Shown here: one piece after another, positions 16,879 through 25,453 of the stretch
Position numbering within the stretch: position 1 is the stretch's first letter
Layout of the letters: the number at the start of each line of letters is the position of its first letter
Assembly: GCA_964475985.1 (NCBI GenBank)
Contig: CAYYYP010000011.1
Location: forward strand, 1 to 64,000
DNA length: 64,000 bases
Direction of reading: 5' to 3'
Origin: CAYYYP01 sp964475985
GTDB taxonomy: Bacteria > Bdellovibrionota > UBA1018 > CAYHWW01
Translations under genes and position numbers: made by a program
The notes under the pieces: generated by a model
Database searches by the model: none
Told to the model about the DNA's origin: nothing
What the model saw: the letters and a program-made list of their open reading frames with translations, nothing else

Positions 16879-17604
16879 TTATTTAGTGCATCCTACGGAG
16901 CCTCCACAGCTCATCTCGGCTTGATCAGCACTATCTCCACCAAGCCAACTTTCTTTTTCGACTTCCACGCCCAGCTTCTTGCATTCTTCCGCTACAAGAT
17001 CCTTGCAGTACTGGAACACAGCGGAATAAAAAGAGCTTGAACTCACTCCTGGTCGCTCGCAGATGGCTCCTATGAATCTTCCTAAATGGTCTTTTAAGAA
17101 CTTTTTTCTGGCATCTAGGACGATCTCGATTCCTTCCTCATCGGAAGCTTCGATGAGAAGTGTGCTCTTCAATACTAAAAGAGCATAGAACTCGAGCTCA
17201 ACGGATACGTGATCGAGCATCTCGGCCTGAACTCCATCGCCACCTGTCTCAAGTCCAAAGGCTCGGTAGAATCCCGCGATATCGACAAGCTGAGTGCCTT
17301 TGACCATGGCACGCTCACGCCCATACTCAGATTCATAAAGTGAGTTGACCTGTTTACCTCGGTCAAAAGAATCAATGTACTCGGAGCGAAGGTCGTCTAG
17401 GATCTTTGCGCTCCCTAAGACATCCGAAAGCCTTGCCTTGAGTTCGCTTAAGCGAACTCTCATCGAATCACTTAAGCCTTTTTCTAGGTCTCCGCTCTCA
17501 AGAAGCGTTGGCACGTTTTCCTGAAACCCATCACCGGGATAGGAAGCCAAGAGTGAGGCCAAAACAAATCTGGGTCCTGAAGAATCTTGTCTAACGTCAA
17601 TCAT
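16879..17604 (-). CDS. TorD/NarJ-family chaperone of the molybdoenzyme (D subunit)
   Basis: About 241 residues, all-helical, with the family-type segments SLYESEYG, DIAGFYRAFGL and DHVSVELEFYALL. Such chaperones hold the apo catalytic subunit until the cofactor is inserted and block early Tat export. The extreme C-terminus holds extra cysteines (CGGSVGCTK). The ATG at 17604 has GGAGG upstream and overlaps the C-subunit stop by 4 bp; a longer frame to 17697 is rejected. Confidence 0.84.
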   Translation of the reverse strand: MIDVRQDSSGPRFVLASLLASYPGDGFQENVPTLLESGDLEKGLSDSMRVRLSELKARLSDVLGSAKILDDLRSEYIDSFDRGKQVNSLYESEYGRERAMVKGTQLVDIAGFYRAFGLETGGDGVQAEMLDHVSVELEFYALLVLKSTLLIEASDEEGIEIVLDARKKFLKDHLGRFIGAICERPGVSSSSFYSAVFQYCKDLVAEECKKLGVEVEKESWLGGDSADQAEMSCGGSVGCTK

Positions 17605-18476
17605 TTTTGATTTCCTCCACCGCTTGTCAATTGAAGGGGAACCCAAGCCATGGTGACGCATTTTCTTGCACCCACTTCTTGTTTCGCTCCTTGCCATACG
17701 GCAAACGCGACAAAGCTATCCTTTGTCGGATCAAGTACTGAGCCATTCTCTCGTTTCAATGGCCTTGCAATCACGACAGACCATTCACCCTTACTCCAAA
17801 CGCCGTGACCAATAGCCATTCTGTTTTCAATGACTGAGCTACTTCCAAAGCCTTCAGCAAAAATCTCGTCAACTGCACTTGCTTTTGCGTAGGATTGAGG
17901 ATTGCCTTCAGCTTTACCAGGCGAGTAGATTTCTCTTTTTTCTTCCGTCAGCCCCTTGACCTTTCCTGGATCTTTAAACTCCATGGGATACATATCCGGA
18001 TTCATATTGGGATAGAGATCCTTCATCTCTGGTTTTCCCTTTTCTAAATCCCTTTGATACTGCGCTCGCCAATGAAAGATGTGTACAGGGTTATCTTTCG
18101 CGCCCATGAAAATCGGAGGAGGAGAGCCTTCTTTCACAGGAAACTGAATGGCGACCGCATCTGAAAATTCTCCTAATTTTCCTGCCTCTGCTTTTTGATC
18201 CGCATGCCACTTAAGCCTAAAGGCTATCCATTTTCCGTCTTGTAAGGATTGCACTTGAAGGGCCGCAGTGGTGGTGGTCTTTGGCCTTGGGATCGCCATG
18301 GGCTGAGCCATGAGCGAAACGTTTTCTGATTTCACATCCTTCCAGAGAGACTCATCGAAGGCCTCTTTAGAAAGATCATGCGTGGTCTTTTGAACCTTAA
18401 TTTCACTAGCAAATAAGCTTGCCTGAGAGAAAAAGGCAAAGCCTACGACTACTAGTGTTGCATATCGAATTTTCAT
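17601..18476 (-). CDS. Haem b (gamma) subunit of a type II DMSO-reductase-family enzyme
   Basis: About 291 residues. A signal peptide (MKIRYATLVVVGFAFFSQASLFA) is followed by an ethylbenzene-dehydrogenase-like haem b domain: VAIQFPVKEGSPPPIFMGAKDNPVHIFHWRA contains the Met commonly used as a haem ligand, and a Lys later in the fold is the expected second. Subunits of this type (SerC, ClrC, DdhC, EbdC families) sit in the periplasm and pass electrons between cytochromes and the iron-sulfur subunit. AGGAGG precedes the ATG at 18476; the TTG at 18500 would place that signal inside the gene. Confidence 0.83.
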   Translation of the reverse strand: MKIRYATLVVVGFAFFSQASLFASEIKVQKTTHDLSKEAFDESLWKDVKSENVSLMAQPMAIPRPKTTTTAALQVQSLQDGKWIAFRLKWHADQKAEAGKLGEFSDAVAIQFPVKEGSPPPIFMGAKDNPVHIFHWRAQYQRDLEKGKPEMKDLYPNMNPDMYPMEFKDPGKVKGLTEEKREIYSPGKAEGNPQSYAKASAVDEIFAEGFGSSSVIENRMAIGHGVWSKGEWSVVIARPLKRENGSVLDPTKDSFVAFAVWQGAKQEVGARKCVTMAWVPLQLTSGGGNQK

Positions 18477-18517
18477 ACGGGGTAAACCTCCTTTCAACAC
18501 GCCACGACTCGAAAGAA

Positions 18518-19648
18518 CTATGGTGTGTTGTTCCTAATTGCTCCTAAGTTTTGGTCATAAGCTGTGCGATCAATCATGGGCTCAGTAACGGGAACACTCA
18601 CGATCTCATCTCCTTTTTCGTCATAGCCGTAAGCAATGCCGCTTTTTACTTTAAAGGAGTGAATGATCCGATCCGTACTTCCCATGAGAACCAATAACCC
18701 TTGCGCTACAGGGTCTTCGTGAAGCTTCTGATAGCGACCAATGGCTTCATCCACAAGTGGCCCAAACATTTGAGTGAGATACTCCCGGTTCGCATGAACG
18801 GGTGGAATGTAATAGATATTCGGCTCAAGCCCAAGCTGTGGGTAATACGGAAGAGCAAGTCCTTTCTTATGAATAAGGTAATCAACTGGGTTATCCTCGC
18901 GTGCCTTCCACGGCGGGTTGACGAAACCCATAATGCGAATTTTGCCAATGCAGTTTTGAACACACATCGGTTGATATCCCTTTTCAACGGCTGGATAGCA
19001 GCCCACGCACTTTTCGCTTGTGCGCGTGTAGGCGTTGTACATTGATTTCTTGTAAGGGCATGCCCTCACGCATTCGCCGTAGCCTTTGCAGCGGGATTGG
19101 TCGATTAAGACAATTCCATCTTCCTCGCGCTTATAAATTGCTTTTCTTGGGCATGAGGCAAGGCAAGCGGGATAAGTGCAATGAGCACACGTTCTTGGAA
19201 GATAGAAAAACCAATTGTCATGAGGAAGACTTAGGTGCTCACCTTTTGCGACATTTCCCGTGCAGTCATCTTCTCCGTTATTCGGGTACATCCAATCTTC
19301 ATCAGTGGGATGAAAGTTAACCACTCGCTCATTAGGCTCAGTTGCTTCAAAAATCGTTTTACCACGATAAGGTTCATGCTTTGCCCATTGCTGATGACCA
19401 AGCTTCTCAAGAACTCTCACGTCCCAAGCTAGGGGGTAACTTCCATAGGGCTTTGTCTCTACGTTGTTCCAAAACATGTACTCTTGGCCTTTGCCACTGG
19501 TCCAAGTGGTTTTGCAGGCTAAGGAGCAAGTCTGGCAGGCAATGCATTTATTGAGATCAAATACGATGGCCCACTGTCTTTTGGGGCGATTCTCCTCGTA
19601 GGGATATTCCATTTCACGATTGAGATGCCAGTTCTTTACTTTTGCCAT
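18518..19648 (-). CDS. Iron-sulfur (beta) subunit of the molybdoenzyme
   Basis: About 376 residues. Four cysteine groups are visible: CIACQTCSLACKTTW, CAHCTYPACLASCP, CKGYGECVRACPYKK, and CVGC with CVQNC. In the third group the second Cys position is Tyr, which in NarH-like subunits indicates a [3Fe-4S] cluster; the others should hold [4Fe-4S]. It relays electrons to the catalytic subunit. An in-frame TTG at 19654 is less likely than the ATG at 19648, which lies 9 bases from GGGG and 6 bp after the A gene. It lacks its own export signal and would be carried out with the A subunit. Confidence 0.9.
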   Translation of the reverse strand: MAKVKNWHLNREMEYPYEENRPKRQWAIVFDLNKCIACQTCSLACKTTWTSGKGQEYMFWNNVETKPYGSYPLAWDVRVLEKLGHQQWAKHEPYRGKTIFEATEPNERVVNFHPTDEDWMYPNNGEDDCTGNVAKGEHLSLPHDNWFFYLPRTCAHCTYPACLASCPRKAIYKREEDGIVLIDQSRCKGYGECVRACPYKKSMYNAYTRTSEKCVGCYPAVEKGYQPMCVQNCIGKIRIMGFVNPPWKAREDNPVDYLIHKKGLALPYYPQLGLEPNIYYIPPVHANREYLTQMFGPLVDEAIGRYQKLHEDPVAQGLLVLMGSTDRIIHSFKVKSGIAYGYDEKGDEIVSVPVTEPMIDRTAYDQNLGAIRNNTP

Positions 19649-19654
19649 AATCAA

Positions 19655-22600
19655 TTACCCCTTTCTCTTCATGAACCGGCCTTTGAGATACTCTTTCATT
19701 GCCTGGTTTTCGTAAGTTGGTCTAAAGCCAAGAGATGCTGGCCTCCAAAGCCCTTCGCCGTTCATTCCGCCTTCTTCAGCTTTTGTGATGCGCACAAATG
19801 CCTCGCGAGGAGCTCCTACTGGACAGTGGATGTCTGGAGCGAAACCTTTTTCGATTCCTTGTCCAAACATTCCCTTATGGACAAGGGTATCAGTCATGAG
19901 TGTAGGTCTAAGCCATGCGCGAGTAGCACTTTGGTGACTTCCGTACCGGTACATCGACTGATAATTGGTTTCAGCACTTTTGGCTAAGCCGTCAGGACGG
20001 CTCTCTTGAGCCTTCACACTCCCAAAGGTCGCGCCATACATGTTATGCCAGGTCCGTGCGATCCCTCGAGGAGTGCCAGGATAGTACCTGGCTCTGAGCA
20101 TGAGTCTTGCGACTTTGTATTCTTCAGTGCCCTTTTTCCAATTCCGATAAGGTCTGTCTTCCGGATCAGCATCGATATAGACGTAATCTCCGTCTTGAAT
20201 TCCAAGCTCTTTTGCATCCAGTGGATTGATATCCACATAGCCTTCAACGTTGGATGGCATCCTTTTATCGTGTCGATACACATCGCCAAACGGTCCAAAC
20301 CAAATCGCAGTGTAATCGGTGTCAATTGGAGTGGAATGCGCTCCATGCCGATACTTTGGAGTATGATAGACGTGAGTATGAAGCTTCAGTCGGAGCGGAT
20401 GCTTTGAGGCTAGAACTTCATCCGTGGTCATCTGAACATTTCTTACTTGTCTTGCTTCACAGGAAAGGTCGCTTGATTTTAAGCCATAATCCTCAGGCGT
20501 CTTAGGACGAATACCTTCGTGTTTTTGCCCCACAAGGACGTTGGGTTCATGCGGAGTGGAGTCAACTGGTTCACGGTAAACAACAATATTTTCTCCGCTG
20601 TCAATGAACTCCTGCTCAAATCGATAAAACTCAAGTCGCCCAGATTTCGTATGCCAGGGCTGCTCGGATCGTGCTTGCTCATAAGAGGACACTCTCGGGT
20701 AGGTTCTTGAATTCATGATTGCAGGAATCCCTTGTTTTGCTTTAGCCTCAAGGTCTGCGATGTTGTAGCCCTTCAAAGTAAAGGAGTGATCAATGATCCT
20801 TTGCAAGTACTCTTCAACATTGTTTTCAAGGGCAAACTTCCAATAGTCCTTCATCCTAGAATCACCCACAACCTCTCCAAGACGCTTTGCCACGCCAGCG
20901 ATGACTTCAATATCGCCTTGAGTGTCAAAGATTCTTGGGAGATCGGAGCGAGGAAAAATCTGCACAAATGGATTTGTGTACGACCCGCACATGTCGGGGT
21001 AACGAAATTCAGCCCAGCTATCGATGGCAAAAACTAGATCAGCGTACTCACAAGAGCCTGTCCACCACCAATCGGAGTAAGCAATAAACTCGATCCGAGG
21101 AAGCGTGTTATTGACGACATCAAAGTGCCATTTGACGTTCCCGATAACGGAGTTTGAATTGTTCAGCCACATGCTTTTCGTAGGCGCTGGAAGATGGCCT
21201 TTTCCGGTGAAAAGTTTATTACCCACTCGAAGAGGACGCTCTCCATAGTTGAAATAATGGAGTGATTCGTAATGCGCATACTTCTTTAAGCTGATCTTGC
21301 CGCCTTTTTTAAGCTGCGGATTGAATGGGTCTTCTGCAATGTACATTGGCTCGCCGCCAAACAGAGCTGACCGATAATTACCGGAAAAGCTACCCACGTT
21401 GCCCCCCGGAAATCCTACGTTTCTTGTCAATGCGCCTAAGAGAAAAAGTGCTCGGTCTTTAAGATCTGAGTTAAAAAACTGATTTGGCCCCATGCCACAA
21501 GCAATGATGGTTCCCTCTCTATTGGCTGCCATCTGCTCAGCAAGCGAGGTGATGGCTTTTTTCGGCGTACCTGTGATTTGAGAGGTCTGCTCGGGAGTAA
21601 AGTTCGCGTTCAAATATTCTTTCATGAGATTAAATACGGTGCGAACCTTTACTTTTTTGCCATCAAGAAGTGTTACCTCACGGGCCGCAAAAAGATCGGC
21701 ATGAACTTGTTTGCCTTTGTGATTTTTTCCATAGTCATCTCGGCTCACTGGAACAAGTTTTTTAGTCTTCTTGTCAATCACGACTGAAGACCTAAAATCA
21801 CCTCTCATCGATTCTGGTGCAAATTGTGTTTTTTGCTCAAGAGGGGGAGGATTTGATTCTCCTTTTTTAATAAATTGAATGGACTCAAGCTCAGGCTCTT
21901 TAAATCCAGCGATCACTTCATCAGGGCGCAATGGTTGAAGAGTATCCATCCGGACCAAAAAAGGTAGATCCGTACTCGTTTCCACAAAGTCACGGTCATA
22001 AAGATTCTTTGACATGATGACTTGAGCCATCCCCAGCGCAAAGGCTGGATCAGTGCCTGGACGAATGACAACCACTTCATCAGTCTTTGAAGCCGTTGCA
22101 CTGTATTCCACGGTAATAGCAACAGTCTTTACACCCTTAAGCCTTGCCTCGGTTAACCAATGGGAATCGGGCATCTTGGTCGTAATCCAGTTCATGCCCC
22201 AGACCAGCACCAACTTTGCTCGCTCAACTGTAAAAAGATCAAAGTCATTACTTTGCTCACCAGTCACCATCGGATGCCCTGGCGGAAGATCGGTGTGCCA
22301 ACTGAAACTATCCCAACCCCTAGCCCCCACCGCTTCATCAGGGCCAACACCACGGTTTTTTGAATCTAGTAGCGCCATCATGTTAGCAAAGCGATAAAGA
22401 CCATAGAACCGTGTTGCACCAATGAAAGCCATCCCTCCACGGAATTTGAGAGTCTGAGTGCCAGCTCCTTCCATCGCGTGAATCATGGATTCATCGTAGC
22501 CTTGAGTTTTTAAGAGCTTCGCGCCAGCTTCTCCCGAGTAGGTCTTGCTGATATTGGCAAAAGCTTTAGCAGCGTAATCGTAAGCATCCTCCCAACTCAC

Positions 22601-23140
22601 TCTGAGCCACTTATCTTTTCCTCGTTGAAAGTATTTTTGATCAGGAGCTCCGGATACGGAGTCCCGAGGAAAGTCCGCTTCAACCCATTCTTTAAATCCG
22701 CGTCTGACCATTGGGGCCTTTACCCGACGATCGCCATAAAAACGTCTCACAAGTGCAAGCCCTTTTTGGCAGATCCTAGGGTCCCAGCGATGAGAAGCTT
22801 TATTGCCATAGAGGTCAGTTGCTTTTCCGTACCCGTAACTTGGCCCAATTCGGGCAACCACGCCGTTTTTCACATAGGATTTAAGTAGGCAATTGTGAGT
22901 GTCATTGGGCGCACATAGAAAAACAAAGCTTGAGTCGTAATCAAAAATATTCCGGTATGCTTTTTCCCAATCGCGATTGGGATAGAAGGCGAGAGGATTA
23001 TCCACCTGTGTAGGCTTAAAGTACCGAATCGGCGCTCCAAAAAGCGTTCGACTGGAGAGCGCTGCACCAACTACAGCCATTCCTTGTAAGAATTTTCTGC
23101 GACCTTCGTTTGCTCCGCCATTGTTGCCTTCATCACTCAT
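19655..23140 (-). CDS. Molybdopterin catalytic subunit, type II DMSO reductase family (probable periplasmic nitrate reductase)
   Basis: 1161 residues. A twin-arginine signal (RRKFLQG, residues 14-20) predicts Tat export. Cys76, Cys84 and Cys124 lie in the N-terminal iron-sulfur region. HTDLPPGHP places Asp284 at the position of the molybdenum-ligating Asp of NarG-type enzymes, followed by GEQSND. The length is close to NarG/NxrA (about 1150-1250) and longer than selenate, chlorate or DMS enzymes (about 910), as I recall those families. With NirK and NnrS nearby, nitrate reduction on the periplasmic side is the best guess; nitrite oxidation or another oxyanion cannot be excluded from sequence. 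The order A-B-C-D-tatA forms a tight operon. Confidence 0.87.
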   Translation of the reverse strand: MSDEGNNGGANEGRRKFLQGMAVVGAALSSRTLFGAPIRYFKPTQVDNPLAFYPNRDWEKAYRNIFDYDSSFVFLCAPNDTHNCLLKSYVKNGVVARIGPSYGYGKATDLYGNKASHRWDPRICQKGLALVRRFYGDRRVKAPMVRRGFKEWVEADFPRDSVSGAPDQKYFQRGKDKWLRVSWEDAYDYAAKAFANISKTYSGEAGAKLLKTQGYDESMIHAMEGAGTQTLKFRGGMAFIGATRFYGLYRFANMMALLDSKNRGVGPDEAVGARGWDSFSWHTDLPPGHPMVTGEQSNDFDLFTVERAKLVLVWGMNWITTKMPDSHWLTEARLKGVKTVAITVEYSATASKTDEVVVIRPGTDPAFALGMAQVIMSKNLYDRDFVETSTDLPFLVRMDTLQPLRPDEVIAGFKEPELESIQFIKKGESNPPPLEQKTQFAPESMRGDFRSSVVIDKKTKKLVPVSRDDYGKNHKGKQVHADLFAAREVTLLDGKKVKVRTVFNLMKEYLNANFTPEQTSQITGTPKKAITSLAEQMAANREGTIIACGMGPNQFFNSDLKDRALFLLGALTRNVGFPGGNVGSFSGNYRSALFGGEPMYIAEDPFNPQLKKGGKISLKKYAHYESLHYFNYGERPLRVGNKLFTGKGHLPAPTKSMWLNNSNSVIGNVKWHFDVVNNTLPRIEFIAYSDWWWTGSCEYADLVFAIDSWAEFRYPDMCGSYTNPFVQIFPRSDLPRIFDTQGDIEVIAGVAKRLGEVVGDSRMKDYWKFALENNVEEYLQRIIDHSFTLKGYNIADLEAKAKQGIPAIMNSRTYPRVSSYEQARSEQPWHTKSGRLEFYRFEQEFIDSGENIVVYREPVDSTPHEPNVLVGQKHEGIRPKTPEDYGLKSSDLSCEARQVRNVQMTTDEVLASKHPLRLKLHTHVYHTPKYRHGAHSTPIDTDYTAIWFGPFGDVYRHDKRMPSNVEGYVDINPLDAKELGIQDGDYVYIDADPEDRPYRNWKKGTEEYKVARLMLRARYYPGTPRGIARTWHNMYGATFGSVKAQESRPDGLAKSAETNYQSMYRYGSHQSATRAWLRPTLMTDTLVHKGMFGQGIEKGFAPDIHCPVGAPREAFVRITKAEEGGMNGEGLWRPASLGFRPTYENQAMKEYLKGRFMKRKG

Positions 23141-23184
23141 GTCTCTCGTCTCCTCATCACGTCTCTTAAGTCACGGCTCAAGTT

Positions 23185-23574
23185 TCATTTCGTCTCTTCT
23201 AATTCTTTTGATAAATCTTTTGCCTCTCCACTTGATTGCGAGAGGACCCTCGTGCTTGGCCACTCCAGGCTCAAATTAGCTAGAATTGCGCCTCCCTGTC
23301 CCAGACGAAGTGCCGCTCGCCATCCGTTAGCGCGTGCTAACCAAATGCCCTCGGCATCTGCTTCAAGAGAAAGCTCATTGCCATTCATTTGAACTCTGCA
23401 CTTTGTCCCTGGAGTCATTGAAGATAGACTTCCTACAACAACCCAAGCGTCTTCTAACTTACGATCTTTTTCTTTATGCCAAGGCATGAGCTCTCGAAGT
23501 CTCTCAAGATCAATCTGATCGGTGAGGCTATGACCAAATCTTTGGAAAAAATCTCTCCTCGAGAGCCCACTCAT
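23185..23574 (-). CDS. Unrecognised 129-residue protein with twin-arginine-like N-terminus
   Basis: The N-terminus MSGLSRRDFFQRFG resembles a Tat motif, but no hydrophobic stretch follows, so export is doubtful. The central part has strands (RVQMNGNELSLEADAEGIWLARANGWRAALRL given here only as a beta-rich feature near residues 60-92 in shorter pieces: VQMNGNELSLEA, GIWLARANGW) reminiscent of small beta-barrels. It lies between the 285-residue gene (4-bp overlap) and the A subunit (44-bp gap). A role in assembly or electron transfer of the molybdoenzyme is inference from position only. Confidence 0.6.
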   Translation of the reverse strand: MSGLSRRDFFQRFGHSLTDQIDLERLRELMPWHKEKDRKLEDAWVVVGSLSSMTPGTKCRVQMNGNELSLEADAEGIWLARANGWRAALRLGQGGAILANLSLEWPSTRVLSQSSGEAKDLSKELEETK

Positions 23575-24428
23575 GTTGAGCCTCCATAGACCGCAAGCGG
23601 GCTAGAGTCTTTGGCTAGGATTTCTGGGAACTTCTTTGCGAGCTCTTTACAAAAAGAATCATGAAGAAGTTTTCCGCCTGCTCCACAAAGCACCCCCTCA
23701 TCGGTTTCAAGTCGGTAATAAAGAGCTCCCTCTGAAAAGCCATCGATATGAAGGCAAACTCTCATCTTCTCAAAGCGCTTCGAGATCTCTTCCAACTCCT
23801 GAGTTAATTCTGAAGGCACGGGTCCATATTTTTTTAATGAGGTTGATTTGGATGATCGCTCTCGAGAAACCACGCGAGGAACGGAGTAATTCTCGGCAAA
23901 GAGAACATCCACACACTCTTGATCCCCGTGACCTAAACTACGATGTCTTGCCAGGCGCTCCGTATCACCGGCCCCCATGATGAGGCCATCCAGCGCCTCG
24001 CGCCAGTAATCACAGCCAAAGCTCTTAAGAGCGGAGAGTGAGACACATCCTTTTCTTTCAAGCACGAGCGCCTCGTTGTGAGAGCGCCATTGTCTTTGAA
24101 AACAAGGAATTTGAGTGCTCGCTAGGATTTCTGATAAATCCGAAGTCTCAAGACTTAAGCCTAAGAATCTAGAAACACTCACGCCGAGTTGCCGGCTATA
24201 ATCGAAAACTTTTCTTAGAGCTTGATCTTGCAGCGCCTTTGGAACCTTTGACAAAAGATCTAGTTCTCGGGCGGCTAAGGATTTATCTCCGATCGCCTCT
24301 GATTTGCCTTTTTCAATTAGAAGAGATTGAAGCGCCGAAAGTCTTGCCTTCTGCCAACGAAGGCCAAAGTCTTTCGCGTTAAACTCGGGATGCTCACAAA
24401 CTCTGATGGATGTTGATTCTGCTTTCAT
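23571..24428 (-). CDS. Unrecognised 285-residue protein upstream of the molybdoenzyme
   Basis: Helical N-terminal half (about residues 20-120) and a C-terminal alpha/beta part with CDYWREALDGLIMGAG and GHGDQECVDVLF. That end vaguely recalls V4R or L-2-amino-thiazoline-4-carboxylate hydrolase-like domains, which have GD-x-x-C-x-W/F near the C-terminus, but this is weak. Nine cysteines are scattered. It overlaps the next gene by 4 bp and is probably part of the same operon, controlled from 24661-24680. Function unknown. Confidence 0.58.
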   Translation of the reverse strand: MKAESTSIRVCEHPEFNAKDFGLRWQKARLSALQSLLIEKGKSEAIGDKSLAARELDLLSKVPKALQDQALRKVFDYSRQLGVSVSRFLGLSLETSDLSEILASTQIPCFQRQWRSHNEALVLERKGCVSLSALKSFGCDYWREALDGLIMGAGDTERLARHRSLGHGDQECVDVLFAENYSVPRVVSRERSSKSTSLKKYGPVPSELTQELEEISKRFEKMRVCLHIDGFSEGALYYRLETDEGVLCGAGGKLLHDSFCKELAKKFPEILAKDSSPLAVYGGST

Positions 24429-24628
24429 AAGCTCTCAAATCTGCTGTGCGAAGCGCGTGCCAAGTTGTCTGCTCGCCGCAGATAGCCTTGTGTTGCCAAA
24501 TAGAGGCGATCACAAGGCACAAAATGTCCCGTAAGCGAGACAGGATTTCTCGTTTTGGAAAGTGGGACTTTCCAGAAGTGGAGAGCGGCAATTTCTAAAA
24601 TCTGGTGCCGAAAATCTTCTCTTAGCAT
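24425..24628 (-). CDS. Possible small leader gene of the molybdoenzyme operon
   Basis: A 67-codon ORF ends in an ATGA overlap with the 285-residue gene, as real operon genes here do. It begins 33 bp downstream of the dyad at 24661-24680. GAGG sits only 2 bases before the ATG, which is too close for normal spacing, so the mRNA could be nearly leaderless. The product is basic and has no recognised domain. It may equally be the noncoding leader of the operon. Confidence 0.33.
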   Translation of the reverse strand: MLREDFRHQILEIAALHFWKVPLSKTRNPVSLTGHFVPCDRLYLATQGYLRRADNLARASHSRFESL

Positions 24629-24660
24629 GTCCTCACGGTATCGCGAGGCTACGGACTTCA

Positions 24661-24680
24661 GGTATGATCTGGGTCATACC
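24661..24680. promoter_or_regulatory. Crp/Fnr-type operator GGTATGA-N6-TCATACC
   Basis: Perfect 7-bp arms with a 6-base spacer between the leftward molybdoenzyme operon and the rightward Crp/Fnr gene. The core TATGA-N6-TCATA has the geometry of Crp/Fnr family sites and recurs at 30714-30731 before the nirK cluster. It is placed to regulate both directions, including autoregulation of the adjacent regulator. Confidence 0.7.
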
Positions 24681-24718
24681 GATTCCGACATATTTTGCGT
24701 CAAATAGAGAGTAAGAAA

Positions 24719-25453
24719 ATGAATGCTCATAACGAACGAGTTCAAAAAACAATCACAAGTGATCTGAGAAGTCTTAGGTGCACGGCAGGTCTACCTTCCG
24801 AAGTACAGGCACTTCTCGCCTCCGTTGCTGTGAAGCGAAGATTCAAAGCAAATGAGTACATCTGGGAGATGGGTGATCCTGGAGAGTTTTTAGCCATTGT
24901 GCAATCAGGGCTTGTCGAAGTGGCTCGCTATTCCAGCGCTGATGAAGAAATGGCGATGGGTGTGTTTGGCCCATCCGATGTGATTGGAATCTCTGCCGTT
25001 ATGAAAAAGACAGTCTATCCGGGAAGTGCAAGAGTTATTGCTCCAGGATCAGAGCTGATTAAACTTTATCTAAGACCTGTTCTTCAGCGCAAAGATCCCA
25101 TCATCGCGGAAGTCCATACCTGGATCAGAGAGATGATGCTTCTCCATGAACAGGTCTTAAGAGATAAGATTGATATTTTAAACGCAGGAAGCGTTGAAAG
25201 CAAAGTTTTCGAGCTCTTCAATCATCTCATTAGAAGATTTGGAAAGCACGAATCTCACTTGCGTCATTTTATTCCCATTCAACTCACACGAGCTCAGGTT
25301 GGAAAGCTTACAGACGTTCGCGTTGAAACAATCATCAGACTTATAAGTCGGTGGCAAAAGCAAAAGCTCGTTCATTGGACAAAAGACGGGATTTTGATCG
25401 AAAACCTACCTCTACTTGAAAAAAGTTTAACTCGAAATAGAAGGCTAAAATGA
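24719..25453 (+). CDS. Crp/Fnr family transcription regulator
   Basis: About 244 residues: cyclic-nucleotide-binding-type beta-barrel (FKANEYIWEMGDPGEFLAIVQSG region, residues 45-70), dimerisation helix, and a C-terminal winged helix (LTRAQVGKLTDVRVETIIRLI). There is no N-terminal Cys cluster, so it is not an oxygen-sensing FNR; a DNR/NNR-like role is suggested by context. The recognition helix reads V-E-T-I-I-R where FNR has V-E-T-I-S-R, so the specificity Ser is Ile. The ATG at 24719 is chosen over the TTG at 24695. It overlaps nnrS by 4 bp and is preceded by its likely operator. Confidence 0.87.
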   Translation: MNAHNERVQKTITSDLRSLRCTAGLPSEVQALLASVAVKRRFKANEYIWEMGDPGEFLAIVQSGLVEVARYSSADEEMAMGVFGPSDVIGISAVMKKTVYPGSARVIAPGSELIKLYLRPVLQRKDPIIAEVHTWIREMMLLHEQVLRDKIDILNAGSVESKVFELFNHLIRRFGKHESHLRHFIPIQLTRAQVGKLTDVRVETIIRLISRWQKQKLVHWTKDGILIENLPLLEKSLTRNRRLK

